A DNA stretch of 64,000 nt from Acanthosepion esculentum. Taxonomy: Eukaryota; Mollusca; Cephalopoda; Sepiida; Sepiidae. Below the pieces are notes generated by a model. That model saw only the letters and a list, made by a program, of their open reading frames with translations. It did no database searches and was not told the origin of the DNA. The position numbers were made by a program, and so were the translations under genes. The DNA is taken from the NCBI GenBank assembly GCA_964036315.1, contig OZ038482.1:9963698-10027697 (forward strand), in the 5' to 3' direction. Shown one piece after another: positions 11,830 through 22,899 of the stretch. Numbering within the stretch: position 1 is the first letter of the stretch; each line of letters begins with the position of its first letter.

Positions 11830-12350
11830 AGAGGAATACTTCCTTAGATCAATATATAAAAAAAGAACTCAGAGAAAAATTAATAGATTCTTGGCATGTA
11901 AAACTAAAGGTAGGTGAAATACCTATTGTTTTTAAAATTGATACCGGGGCAAATATCAATGTTATTAGTTCTAAGACATGTCGAACATTGAAAAAAATAC
12001 CAAATTTGAAATCAGTATATGGCATTTATAAAAGTCCTGGTGGTTCATTAACCTGCAAAGGAAAATTCACCGTTAATACGAGATATAAAGACAAGTCGTA
12101 TACATTTGACATTCATGTAATAGATAATAATATGGACAAGTTATTATCTAGAGATACAGCGTATAAAATGGGACTTGTTGCCGTAGAAGCCAATGTTAAT
12201 AAGAATTGTGGGAAATTAACTGCATGTATGAAAGGAGAGCCAGTAAAAATGACACTAAGAAGTGATGCAATATACACAGGACACCTTGGAATAAATAAAT
12301 GCAGAGAACGAGCAAAAATGTGTGTATGGTGGCCAAAATATCACGGGAAA
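11830..12350 (+). pseudogene. Ty3/gypsy protease fused by deletion to the integrase zinc-binding region
   Basis: The open stretch carries a retropepsin-type aspartic protease with catalytic DTGAN (from position 11940) and the flap and second-half region FDIHVIDNNMDKLLSRDTA. The frame then enters a short segment like the start of reverse transcriptase (GEPVKMTLRSDA). It passes directly into the integrase H2C2 region (YTGHLGINKCRERA...VWWPKY) without a break. The whole catalytic reverse transcriptase and RNase H is missing, so the deletion joined the two in frame. A stop follows at about 12351. Confidence 0.85.
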
Positions 12351-12800
12351 TAGAAGACTTCATCAAGGGATGTGAATTTTGTAATTGTCATCGCGCTGCA
12401 AATCCCCACGAAACCTTGAAACCAACCACTGCCAGATAAGCCTTGGCAGAAGGTGGGAACAGACATTCTAAAATTGGATGGAGACTATTACTTAGTGGTA
12501 ATAGACTATTTCTCTCGTAACTTTGAAATAATGAAATTAAGTTCACTGACAAGTAAAACAGTAATTGGAAAATTAAAAAATATATTTGCGAGATGGGGAA
12601 TACCAGATAAAGTCGTAAGTGATAACGGAAGACAATTCACAAGAACATATTTCAGAAAATTTGCTAAAAGATATGGGTTCACATGTAGAACAGTGAGTCC
12701 TCATTTTTCACAAGCAAATAGAGCCACTGAAAGTGCAGTGAAAATTGTGAAAACGATATTACGACAGCCAAACATTTATCGCATTAATGGCATACCGTAG
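12351..12800 (+). pseudogene. Ty3/gypsy integrase core (rve domain)
   Basis: The CxxC of the zinc-binding domain is in a shifted frame just before 12385. The core is open from about 12453 and has GTDILKLDGDYYLVVIDYFS (first catalytic aspartate), SDNGRQF (second) and a conserved glutamate in ATESAVK. A stop after NGIP at 12798 and a further frame at 12821-13006 continue the C-terminal region. Integrase would insert the cDNA into the host genome; the broken frames make this copy inactive. Confidence 0.85.
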
Positions 12801-12820
12801 TACATCGATAACTGCTACTT

Positions 12821-13231
12821 TTGATGGACAGGAAAATTAAAACAACTTTACCTAGTCACCCAAATAAATTAAAACCTAAATGGCCAAATTTTAGGAAAGT
12901 AAAAGAACAAGATGGATCTTATAAAACAGGAAGCAAATTAATAAATTATGATAAAAGACATGGAGGTAAGGATCTGAAACCACTAAAAGTGGGAGATAGA
13001 ATCTGAGAGAAAATGGATGAAGGGAAAACTTGGGAAAACACGGGTACAGTGATAGCAGCAAATAAGCACACTAGGATGTGTACGGTTAAGTCAGACTCAG
13101 GTGAATTCCGAAAAAAGAATAGGAGACATTTACTGCCTATTGTGGAAAAACAATACAATATTGTTCAAGAAATAGGAAAGAAAAGAAAGCAGGATCCATT
13201 TGTAGCGGACCGTGCGGGGGTGAAGATGTGA
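12821..13231 (+). pseudogene. Ty3/gypsy integrase C-terminal region
   Basis: Two overlapping frames (12821-13006 and 13013-13231) continue the polyprotein. The second includes GTVIAANKHTRMCTVKSDSG and RRHLLPI, matching the usual end of gypsy integrases, where the basic tail follows the SH3-like fold. A TGA separates the two frames. Confidence 0.65.
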
Positions 13232-13257
13232 AGAGATATCAGAAGGTTAAAATTTCC

Positions 13258-13586
13258 TGCCGGCGGGTCCTGCTACATGGGAATGTCGGACTTTAATTAA
13301 GTCCAAAGAAGACAAACAAAACAAACAAGACCGATATACATGGGTAAACAAATATATATTAATAACAAAACAAGTTAAACAAAGACATGGACTGTTACAT
13401 AGAGTTTGTATGGAGAAATTATGTGTGTGTGTTGTAAGTGTTCGTACGTACGTGTATTGTTCTTAGCGCGTTCCCAGAATTTGGGAAACGCTGTATCTGT
13501 GAGAGGTCACATATTGGTGTAAGTGGAAAAAGAAAGATTTTACCTCGCCTCCGCGCGAGGTAGCGGCCCAAGGCCTGAGTCGGAAA

Positions 13587-13619
<33 letters not shown>

Positions 13620-13749
13620 CAGAGACAGAGAGAGAGAGCGAGAGAGAGAGAGAGAGAGAGAGAAGGGTCAGCCAGTATTTATAGCCAGAGGAGAGAGAGA
13701 GAGACCCCTGTTGAAGGATTAAAGAACTGAGGAGGAGCTAACTCCGACA
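13258..13749 (+). mobile_element. solo LTR-like block nested in the Ty3/gypsy 3' region
   Basis: It shares ordered motifs with the LTR-like elements at 1255, 8022 and 16187: an ATGTCGGACTT block, ACAAGACCGATATA, TTCGTACGTACGTGTA, AGTATTTATAGC and a terminal GGAGGAGCTAACTCC. A GA-rich microsatellite (about 13575-13706) has expanded inside it. It lies between the integrase end and the polypurine tract. Boundaries are approximate and no target duplication is clear. Confidence 0.45.
13575..13706. repeat. GA-rich microsatellite
   Basis: Runs of GA with interspersed CAGA units, in two blocks (13575-13663 and 13687-13706). Confidence 0.9.
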
Positions 13750-13858
13750 CATTTAAAAATGTGGATCAAAAAGCAAGATCTAGTAAAGGACGATTAACAT
13801 TAAAACCAAAATACTTAAAGGACTATGTGTGAGAAAAGAAAAAAGAATCATAGAATCT

Positions 13859-13871
13859 GGACGGAGGGAGG
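13859..13871 (+). promoter_or_regulatory. polypurine tract
   Basis: GGACGGAGGGAGG lies directly before the 3' LTR, the expected place for the plus-strand primer. Confidence 0.7.
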
Positions 13872-14051
13872 TGTATCATCAGTAATCACTGATGAGTTAG
13901 ACCCCTTGTTTTTTGGTTGTTATTGTTTTGAGTCCCCGAGAGAGGGAGTGTCGCTCGGGGCAGTTGAATAGGATGAGTAAAATGACTACTACGGTTTTCG
14001 TGTTGCTCTTTCTTCGTTACTAAATTAATTGTAACGCTCGTGTATGAAATA
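13872..14051 (+). repeat. Ty3/gypsy 3' LTR
   Basis: It matches the 5' LTR from TGTATCATCAG to TGTATGAAA. Differences from the 5' copy are scattered along its length, which suggests the insertion is not recent. Confidence 0.85.
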
Positions 14052-14055
14052 GACG

Positions 14056-14650
14056 TGTTGGAAGCGTGTCTTGCTCACCAATGGAACGAGAGCGCTAGGG
14101 AAAAAAGATTTATTCTTCCACTTACGTTCCTCCCATTATGGGCATTGTTATATCCGTGATATAACAACAACTTAGCTCACGGACAGGACGGAACGGAATG
14201 GCTGAAAGGAAAAAGAATGCTTTGTTTTCAGAGAGAGACTTTTATATACTATGACATACACAAAACCATATATATACATATATACACTTGTACCACGTGG
14301 AGAACTATATATCACATATATCTAAACAACAATGCAAAGTATAACGAAGTACCAAAAGGAAAGGTCTTACATATAATTTGGAGATACTTGGGACTCCAGA
14401 TTTATAAAGGCCGGATTCATCTATGTCCCAAAGCTTCTGGGGGAGGTAGATTTAGCCTCAGGCTAGGCCAAAGGGCTCAGTCGAAAAGAAAGTAACCTTT
14501 TCGTTTGGTTGCTATTCACTAGCTGAAAAACGACTGCCGGTTTAGGTCCCCGTATCAAGTGACGTCACGAAGCGGCCGTCATGTGACCATGTGACTTATC
14601 TCCACCAAACGGAGATAAGTGGCTTCTGTATCGATACACAACTAATAATT
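14056..14650 (+). other. possible further LTR-like block, otherwise unassigned
   Basis: The sequence starts TGTTGGAAGCG directly after the gypsy element. It contains a TATA-like TTTATAAAGG at about 14401 and ends near ATACACA. No second copy is present in the window, so the assignment is weak. Confidence 0.25.
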
Positions 14651-14796
14651 TTCAATAAAAAGAGGTTTTTATTTTGTGTTTCATTTTCTATTAAAATATG
14701 AAAACAATATGCAACTCGAAAATATCAAGTATTAAATAACGCAAACATATTGCAATTCTTTTTCTTTTCCTGACTGAAAAATATAAGGAAACACAA

Positions 14797-15600
14797 GACA
14801 TGTCTTCAGGACATGGTTATTAGAAACATACTTAGGATTAGACGATATTTAAGTCAACATGAAGAGACGATAGGCACAAGACTAGTCAGAAACAGAACAA
14901 CTGAAATTCTAAAGTCAGCTTTCCCTTTTTGGGGATTCGGTCACGTTGGCGTCGCGATGCTGCGAAAACGCGCTCCCAAGAAAGAGACTTTATCTTAAGT
15001 GAAAAAGAGGAATTCGATTTGAATCTAGAGCTTATAAGTACGTTTGTCAAGCATTAATCTTGCCATGAAAGGGGAGATGTTAAAGAAGCCGGGTCTGGTA
15101 TTTACCGTACGTGAAATGGATATTATGCCTGCCTCATAAATCCGTCTAAGGTTTTTATTATGGATATATTTTAAAATCTTCACAGAGTCAAAATCGAATT
15201 TATGATCTGATTTAGCTAAGTGTACAAACAAAGCACTACTTAAATTACTGAGGCGAATATCTCGTTTATGTTCGGAAACACGAGATTTTACGGACTTACC
15301 TGTTTCCCCCACATCTCTCAAGTTGCAGTCTTTGCATAGGATCTGGTAGACGCAAGCATCGGATGTAATATGTTGTTTACTGGTATTATTTAATATACTG
15401 CCCGCGCGACGCCAACGTGACAAAATCCCAAAAAAGGGAACGCTGACTTTAGAATTTCAGTTGTTCTGTTTCTGATTAGTCTTCTTGTGTCTATCGTCTC
15501 TTCATGTTGACTTAAATATCGTCTAATCCTAAGTATGTTTCTAATAACCATGTCCTGAAGATGGTCTACTAGACCGAAACGTCTGACATCGACAGTAAAA
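14797..15600 (-). mobile_element. 5'-truncated Penelope-like element with inverted terminal copies
   Basis: About 160 bp at 14797-14957 and 15405-15562 are inverted copies of each other, flanking a GIY-YIG endonuclease frame on the minus strand. The right arm continues into a hammerhead-like motif, CTGAAGA, one base, GGTC...GACC stem, GAAACG (15555-15580, plus strand). The left arm ends inside the same motif on the minus strand. An inverted terminal fragment at the truncated 5' end is a known Penelope arrangement. Confidence 0.8.
15025..15423 (-). pseudogene. PLE GIY-YIG endonuclease domain
   Basis: The frame encodes VYQILCKDCNLRDVGETGKS, followed by VSEHKRDIR. This is the PLE form of the GIY-YIG nuclease, in which the signature is spread around a CxxC-type insert. 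It continues through HLAKSDHKFDFDSVKIL with the conserved H and D, to the terminal EAGIISI. The reverse transcriptase that should precede it is missing. The frame is joined at about 15400 to the inverted terminal copy, so the first residues are not native. The domain nicks target DNA to start reverse transcription; this truncated copy cannot move itself. Confidence 0.85.
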
Positions 15601-15692
15601 CAACATTAAAACAGTAAACTTGCATAATCGGATTTTGTTTTGTCTTTTCCATATTTTTCATCATACCGTCGGATCTACATCCACATATTTGC

Positions 15693-15797
<105 letters not shown>

Positions 15798-15799
15798 GA

Positions 15800-16186
15800 A
15801 ATAAAAATAGATAATTGCAAGCAGTTTTTTATTGACTACCTAAAAAAACATTAAATTAAAAAACATGAAAATATTGCAGTGTTTCTGATTCTTTGTTTGA
15901 AAAATATAATGAATAAAAACGAAAGGTAATATTGATTATATGTTTTTCTCGACAAAATATCAAGAATATAAAACCAAGAAAAAAATTGGTGTATTTTTAT
16001 TTCATATTTCAAGTATATCACGAATTAAATAACAGTTACAGTTTTTTCTTACAAAAACTTTAAAGAATTTGAAACATTGAATTTATTACAGTTATTTTCA
16101 TCATCTGTTTCAAAGAAAAAAATTAAAAAATCATGACCATACTTCAATAAGAGTGTTTCATTCTCTCTCAACATATAAATATATAT
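15800..16186. other. AT-rich sequence, nothing recognised
   Basis: Dense stop codons, A/T runs and no supported feature. Confidence 0.5.
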
Positions 16187-16730
16187 TGTTGCGGGGTTAT
16201 GCTAGTTGTGTTTAAGTTGGAAAATACATGTCTTCTGGTATATTTATTCCACAACTAAAATGGCGGACTCGGAATGTGAGCCCAGATAATAAAATAAAAA
16301 TTAACAACAAAACTATATGTATAAACAAACGATAAGTATATATTAACAAAACAAGGGTATACATAGACAATAGGAAATTGTTGCGTGTTACAAAACAGTG
16401 AACATGAATGAAGAAAACATTTAAACTTGTTTGTGTGTATGTAGTTTGGTGTAGGAGGAAGTCCTAGAAAAAATTAAGTGAAAGGTGGGTGCATGCATGC
16501 GCGGGAGCATGCGTTTCCCACTGGGAAAAGCGTTTACCTCGTTCGACCTACATCTTACCACCCCTGAGTAAAATAGGAAAAAAAGAGGATGACAAAGAAT
16601 GTTACTCCTTATTTATAGGCTTAAGAAGCATTTCCCAAGAAAGGAGTTTTACATATGTTTACAGAATTCTCACCATCTTTAACAGACATATCCCTCCTGA
16701 AAATTTCGAAGATTTGTGAAAAGAGAACAT
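16187..16730 (+). mobile_element. solo LTR-like element, same family as 1255-1703
   Basis: It starts TGTTGCGGGG, contains AAATGGCGGACTCGG and a TATTTATAGG box, and ends near GAGAACA. The minisatellite flank begins just after it. Its 3' end is less well defined than in the other copies. Confidence 0.5.
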
Positions 16731-16740
16731 TTACCATTGC

Positions 16741-18880
16741 TTACTACATCTTGCTTTCCTTTACTTCGTTTATTCTTCTTGCTGACATCCATGTTTGGTT
16801 TAATGTTTAATTCTTGAAAAGGAGTCTACACCAAAAAAGCTGCAAAACCACATTGTTCACCACATTGTCTCCACTGCTGCCATCCATAGATTCCATCTTA
16901 CAATTGTTGCTTAGTCCTTTCTTCTTGCTTTCCTTACTTGGTCTATTATTCTTGCTGACATCCATACATTCTCTCTTCTTGCAATTGATGCTTAGTCCTT
17001 TCTTCTTGCTTTCCTTACTGGGTCTATTATTCTTGCTGACATCCATACATTCTGTCTTCTTGCAATTGATGCATAGTCCTTTCTTCTTGCTTTCCTTACT
17101 AGGTATATTATTCTTGCTGACATCCATACATTCTCTCTTCTTGCAATTGATGCTTAGTCCTTTCTTCTTGCTTTCCTTACTTGGGCTATTATTCATGCTG
17201 ACATCCATACATTCCGTCATCTTACAATTGATGCTTAGTCCTTTCTTCTTGCTTTCCTTACTTGGTCTATTATTCTTGCTGACATCCATACATTCTGTCT
17301 TCTTGCAATTGATGCTTAGTCCTTTCTTCTTGCTTTCCTTACTTGGTCTATTATTCTTGCTGACATCCATACATTCTCTCTTCTTGCAATTGATGCTTAG
17401 TCCTACCTTCTTGCTTTCCTTACTTGGTCTAATATTCTTGCTGAGATCCATACATTCTGTCTTCTTGCAATTGATGCTTAGTCCTTTCTTCTTGCTTTCC
17501 TTACTTGGTCTATTATTCTTGCTGACATCCATACATTCTGTCTTCTTGCAATTGATGCTTAGTCCTTTCTTCTTGCTTTGCTTACTTGGTCTAATATTCT
17601 TGCTGACATCCATACATTCTCTCTTCTTGCAATTGATGCTTAGTCCTTTCTTCTTGCTTTCCTTACTTGGTCTAATATTCTTGCTGACATCCATACATTC
17701 TCTCTTCTTGCAATTGATGCTTAGTCCTTTCTTCTTGCTTTCCTTACTTGGTCTAATATTCTTGCTGACATCCATACATTCTCTCTTCTTGCAATTGATG
17801 CTTAGTCCTTTCTTCTTGCTTTCCTTACTTGGTCTAATATTCTTGATGACATCCATACATTCTCTCTTCTTGCAATTGTTGCTTAGTCCTTTCTTCTTGC
17901 TTTCCTTACTTGGTCTAATATTCTTGCTGACATCCATACATTCTGTCTTCTTGCAATTGATGCTTAGTCTTTTCTTCTTGCTTTCCTTACTTGGTCTAAT
18001 ATTCTTGCTGACATCCATACATTCTGTCTTCTTGCAATTGATGCTTAGTCCTTTCTTCTTGCTTTCCTTACTTGGTCTAATATTCTTGCTGACATCCATA
18101 CATTCTGTCTTCTTGCAATTGATGCTTAGTCCTTTCTTCTTGCTTTCCTTACTTGGTCTAATATTCTTGCTGACATCCATACATTCTGTCTTCTTGCAAT
18201 TGATGCTTTGTCCTTTCTTCTTGCTTTCCTTACTTGGTCTAATATTCTTGCTGACATCCATACATTCTCTCTTCTTGCAATTGATGCTTAGTCCTTTCTT
18301 CTTGCTTTCCTTACTTGGTCTAATATTCTTGCTGACATCCATACATTCTGTCTTCTTGCAATTGATGCTTTGTCCTTTCTTCTTGCTTTCCTTACTTGGT
18401 CTATTATTCTTGCTGACATCCATACATTCTCTCTTCTTGCAATTGATGCTTAGTCCTTTCTTCTTGCTTTCCTTACTTGGTCTAATATTCTTGCTGACAT
18501 CCATACATTCTGTCTTCTTGCAATTGATGCTTAGTCTTTTCTTCTTGCTTTCCTTACTTGGTCTAATATTCTTGCTGACATCCATACATTCTGTCTTCTT
18601 GCAATTGATGCTTAGTCCTTTCTTCTTGCTTTCCTTACTTGGTCTATTATTCTTGCTGACATCCATACATTCTGTCTTCTTGCAATTGATGCTTAGTCCT
18701 TTCTTCTTGCTTTCCTTACTTGGTCTAATATTCTTGCTGACATCCATACATTCTGTCTTCTTGCAATTGATGCTTAGTCCTTTCTTCTTGCTTTCCTTAC
18801 TTGGTCTAATATTCTTGCTGACATCCATACATTCTCTTTTCTTGCAATTGATGCTTAGTCCTTTCTTCTTGCTTTCGTTT
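16741..18880 (-). repeat. 81-bp minisatellite derived from RTE-like reverse transcriptase
   Basis: There are 24 complete 81-bp units plus degenerate ends. On the minus strand each unit encodes 27 residues including GLSINCKKTECMDVSKNIRP. In the RTE-like LINE family this peptide occurs once, just after the catalytic YADD region. Units differ at a few sites: T or R before ECM, I or N before RP, L or Q after G. No unit is broken by a stop or indel. A weak partial unit lies near 16750-16800. Confidence 0.95.
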
Positions 18881-18912
18881 ACTACTTTCTGTAGAAGCTC
18901 GTTCAGTTTCAT
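16807..18912 (-). pseudogene. 701-codon open frame: RTE-like RT fragment with 24 internal 27-aa repeats
   Basis: The frame begins MKLNELLQKVVNE, which is native reverse transcriptase sequence, enters the 27-residue repeats and ends in a non-repeat tail rich in V, N and hydrophobic residues. Just upstream (about 18913-18990, minus strand) are GFIIGGQNLSNIR and a damaged catalytic site: the YADD tyrosine codon is a stop and one aspartate is asparagine. The next few codons are deleted. The RT is therefore dead. The array stays open because 81 is a multiple of three and the unit lacks stops; the opposite strand is also open (16814-19042), so openness alone is not evidence of coding. Expression is unknown. 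Confidence 0.75.
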
Positions 18913-19040
18913 TGTGTTGTCTGCCTATCTTATGTTGCTAAGATTTTGGCCACCAATAATGAATCCTGGTAGGACTTCTAATTCTCTCAGGTCTGCTTCA
19001 CTGCCCATGACCATGACCATATTGGATTTTATCAGGCACT
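18913..19040 (-). pseudogene. RTE-like reverse transcriptase fragment at the head of the minisatellite
   Basis: On the minus strand it reads LREL.VLPGFIIGGQNLSNIR and then the damaged catalytic motif. The same peptide with an intact YADD is at about 48498-48560, which supports the identification and polarity. Confidence 0.8.
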
Positions 19041-20755
19041 GATAACTTCTTCATTCATATAATCAGTTCAACTGAGGATTTGCATTCAAGCTGCAGCAAA
19101 TGACAGGATTATTTTTTTTTATTGCAGAAACCTAATAATCATTGTAGATAAATGTTGTAGAATATTCTCACTTCCATTGCAATCAATATGAATCATATAA
19201 AAGGAATTATTGTTGTGCTTACTGAATTGCATATCTTTGTTGGGGTTTGTTTAATGTTTTCTGCTCTTCTGCTTATGACAGAAATGATTTCCTGTAAAGC
19301 CAAATGTTTTGTTCTCAATTTATTATACTGCTTACCACACAAGCTATTAACAGTGAGTTTCTTTTTTATTAGTTGCTCTATAATGTGATATTCAACCAAA
19401 ATAAGTCTTGTTTAACAATTATCAGATTGTATTTAAGGGAATGCATTTTACAGGTAATTTTTGTATGTAGAATATAAAAAATAGGAGAAATGTGGAGTAA
19501 AACCATAAATCAATGATGAAGAAAATGGAAAATGATCCAAGAACCTCACTCAAAGAACTAATGTTAAGAAGGAATAGACAATTTCAGAATATGTCAAAGA
19601 CAATATGAACCATTTATTTTTGACTGGGCTGTTATAATGACAACTGGAATTTATGATAGAGTTCCCACAGAGATCAACACAACGCAAAAAGAGTTGTGAA
19701 TTGATAAAACCAGTATTGTTGCCATAGAAAAGCTATCAGGTCTGGTAAGAAGGGAGTAGTCGAGAATAATATTATAATTGTAAAGAGGATCTCAGAGCAA
19801 GCTTTTCACAGTAAAAATTGGTTGTTTAGATCATAAGATTTTCTGATCTGATTTCTGACTGACTTGACTGAAGATGGGTTTAGATCCCCTTAAGTAATAA
19901 AAACTTTTTGATAGAGTTGTACATGTATGAGCTCTTGGCAGGCTAGAATTAATTCTATAATAGATTTCACCTTCCACTGGTGGGAAATCAATTTCAACTT
20001 GCTTCCTACAAGCCATTGTTATTTCACTCATTTCTCTTCTTCGTTTACAGAATCTAAAAATGCTAATGGCAATATTTGCAACAAGTAAAAATCCATTTTC
20101 AAAGAGAAAATGCTAAAATCAATGGGAAGATTAATCAACCAGTTGAGCGATTGGAAAATCGACAGGAATATTTAAAAAATGATTACTTATTATTGATCAA
20201 TATTAAAAACAAAACTCTCATGAGCAAACATAAAACAGATTAATAAAAATTCTTTCTATCTTATATCTTTCCTGAAACTCGTTATTTAAATAGTTAATTA
20301 CAGAAGCCATTAAAGTGTTACACATTGTTGTTATTTACTTGGCACAAGTGCGGGATTATCATAGATTTCTGTTTCCTGTCTACATAGAAAATAATTTCTG
20401 ATAGGTATTAAACCACAGGCTTACTTGAGTGGAAAGTGACACAAGTTTAATGTGTTCCATATGGACTAGGGAAAAAAATTACTCATTCTCTCTTTGCTCT
20501 ACCCCTAATAGGGATGCCTCAGGCACTAGATAATGACCCTAGGTCCTGCCTGGAGAAGGGGTTTTACAATGGGGGACTTGACTGCATAATATTAATTTTT
20601 ATCCACCACTCCAGGGCCTGGTAGTGAGAATCAAGATATTATCATGACACACTGCATTATTTTATATTTGGCATAATGTTTGGTCATCAAATATGTGTGG
20701 GTGGCCTTGGTAGTATCTGTTGTCAGTACAGATATTTCTTTTTTAATCACTTCAC
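19041..20755. other. unassigned sequence
   Basis: No open frame of interest. At about 19868 a CTGAAGATGGG motif with a possible CCC partner resembles the hammerhead-like PLE ends, but the GAAAC part is missing. The rest is unassigned. Confidence 0.35.
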
Positions 20756-21295
20756 TGTGAGCAAGGTAACAAAGCCACTAAGATGCAGAGGGTTACTGAG
20801 TGCAAAAGAATATGAGAAAAAGAAAACATTATTAAGGAGCAAAAACAATAAAAGAACAGAAATTAAGAAGACAGAAGGTAACGATTGACATTGCATTTAA
20901 ATTTTTGAAGATCAAAGTTGACTGGAAAGCAAGAAGGTGGAAGAAAGTTCCACAAGTGAGAAATGCAATTGAAGAAACTGTTAGCATAAAACTTATGGTT
21001 TCATCTAGCCATTTCAACTGTAAAACGATGAAACCCTACCGACAATCTAGTACTGTGCTTAAATTCCTAAAGTCTCAGGTACCATAAAACATTTCCCATG
21101 AAAATATTTATTGAAACAACCATAGGGAAGATATATTATGGCAATGGAAAAGTGACTGATGCCAAGATGACAGATCAGGACTAATGGTATTGCAGATTTT
21201 TCTTTGTCTTTGGATTTTATCAAATATATCTAAGAGTACCAGACTATATGTGGCAGCAATATTCAAAGCAAGGATGAATGGTAAAGTTATAAATA
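20756..21295 (-). pseudogene. jockey-like LINE, C-terminal and 3' end
   Basis: On the minus strand it carries the conserved end of this LINE family: a VP.L.EFK region, then SHTSRLWNSLPA-like and NF.L.KFKCNVN-like blocks with frame breaks. The 3' UTR ending at about 20760 has the AGTGGCTTTGTTACC-type motif. Only the part beyond the RT active site is present. 5' truncation is usual for target-primed insertion. Confidence 0.75.
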
Positions 21296-21730
21296 TATAA
21301 GATATTTACCTAAATATTTATAAGAAAAAAAATAAAGATAGCTAGAGAAAAGTCAGAAGAATATAAAAGTTTTTTTTTATTTTTCATGCTAACAAAGTAT
21401 AGGAATGTGTTACACACATTCCCCCTGATCCTAAAAAGGAAAGCTAGCATATGTTACAACAGCTGTCTTTACTTACAAGTCTGGCAAATTATTTTCAAAA
21501 AGTGGTGTCTACTCATGTGAAGAACATATCTTCTATTTGTGGAATCAACCCAAACTGTAAGCTTTGTTTAAAGACCCAGGTTCACTGATTGGCCATTAAG
21601 AATCACATGATTAACAAAGTATACTGCAGACTATGAAAGCAAGTTAACCAAACATTTACTTATGCACAATGTGAGAAATTTTATGTCTTAATCAAAAGAC
21701 AAAAGCAGGATTTTGAAATCTGCATAATGG
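21296..21730. other. unassigned sequence
   Basis: No recognised feature. A poly-T run and a GTGTTACACACATTCCCCC motif are present near 21410. Confidence 0.35.
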
Positions 21731-21739
21731 CTGATACTA

Positions 21740-22600
21740 ACCTTCAGGAGACTGACTCATTGCGCCTTTGCAGGCTAGCATTTTCATCTGATATGAGGTG
21801 GAAAGATTATATTGAATCAATTGCTAGGTCTGCTGTTAGGAAAGTTGACTCACTGCATCATGCTAGATAATTTTTCTTTCTCTGACCTATCTTACACATT
21901 TATAAGTCTACCATTCATCCAGATGCATTGAATATTTCTGCTACATCTGGTCTGGCACTTCTGCTATATATCTAGAGATCCAAAGAAGAATATACAGTAA
22001 TATTGATACTGACCTGGCATCTCAGCTTCAGTCACTTTCCTTCCATCATAACATAGCTTTCCTGTGCCTTTTTTAACATCTCCAAAATGAAACTGCTCTC
22101 TTTTTTGCTTTCTATTGGCATATGGCTGATGCTAACCTCCAGGAGTGAGACTCATTGTGTCTTCTAGGGCTATATGAAGTGGAAAGATTATATTGAATAA
22201 ATTGCTAGATCTTCTGCTAGGAAATTTGGTTTAATGTGTCATGCTAGACAATTTTTCTAGCTAGAATCTATCTTACACATTTGTAAGTCTACTGTTTATC
22301 CACGCATTGAATATTGCTGCCATATCTGGTCTGGTGTGTGTTTCGGCTGTGTGTTTAGAGATTCTTGATAAAATTCAAAGAAGAATCTGCAATGTTATTG
22401 GTCCGAACCTGGCATCTCAGCTTCAGTCACTTTCTTCTGTTGTGATGAACCTTCCCTGTGTCTTTTTCTATAAATACTTTCATAGTCATTTTTCTGACAA
22501 ACTTTCCCCTATGGTACCTAAACTTTATGAATTTAAGCACATTACTAGATTAGCAGGCAGAGGAGGAAGTACTGCAATGCTATGCCATTGAGCCCTGGCC
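21740..22600 (+). pseudogene. two successive jockey-like LINE C-terminal fragments
   Basis: A first copy (about 21740-22100) has SDMRWKDYIESIARSAVRK and a decayed R.C...CYIW-like block. A second (about 22105-22600) repeats the region and is open from 22307 with RRICNVIGPNLASQLQSLS, FYKYFHSHFSDKLSPMVPKL and YEFKHITRLA. Both are the segment after the palm, ending before the 3' UTR. Two incomplete 3' pieces in the same direction suggest repeated insertion or duplication. Confidence 0.8.
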
Positions 22601-22765
22601 AGAACTTCTACTGCAACTGCTGTGACCATGTATGCCTGTCCTGCATTGGACTTACCAGTCACAAACATGCCTGCAATCGACATGTACAGACTCCCTCTTG
22701 ATCTTCATTTTGCATTAATGCAAATTTTGTGACAAAATATGCAGTCATTATATATAACTGAGTAA

Positions 22766-22822
22766 TGATAATAATAATAATAATAATAATAATATAATAA
22801 TAATAATAATAATAATAATTAT
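22766..22822. repeat. (AAT)n microsatellite
   Basis: Trinucleotide repeats with one interruption; the corresponding place in units B and C has only a few units. Confidence 0.95.
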
Positions 22823-22899
22823 AATATCAATATATATTTGATAATATTGAAGTAAGTATATAAGTTTTTATGCAATGGGTACGCAAGTAGAGATATAAA

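Larger units (their letters stand above)
10629..14051 (+). mobile_element. Ty3/gypsy LTR retrotransposon, internally deleted, with nested insertions
   Basis: Two LTRs of about 180 bp bracket gag, protease and integrase remnants. The pentamer GACGT occurs immediately before the 5' LTR (10624-10628) and after the 3' LTR (14052-14056), fitting the 5-bp target duplication expected for this class. A tRNA-Leu-type primer site and a purine-rich tract sit in the right places. The reverse transcriptase and RNase H region is deleted, so the body is about 3.4 kb even with a MITE and an LTR-like block inside it. Several frameshifts make it non-autonomous. Confidence 0.85.

Noticed and set aside
14217..14495. 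92-codon open frame downstream of the gypsy element
   Set aside because: Composition follows AT-rich repeats and no domain is visible.
16814..19042. 742-codon open frame on the plus strand, rich in Leu, Phe and Ser, looking like a multi-pass membrane protein
   Set aside because: It is the antisense of the 81-bp RT-derived minisatellite. Its periodicity and hydrophobicity follow from the repeat and it has no independent support.
19831..20031. Minus-strand 66-codon frame and CTGAAGATGGG motif as a PLE end
   Set aside because: The GAAAC half of the motif is missing and no PLE gene is nearby; kept only as a note.
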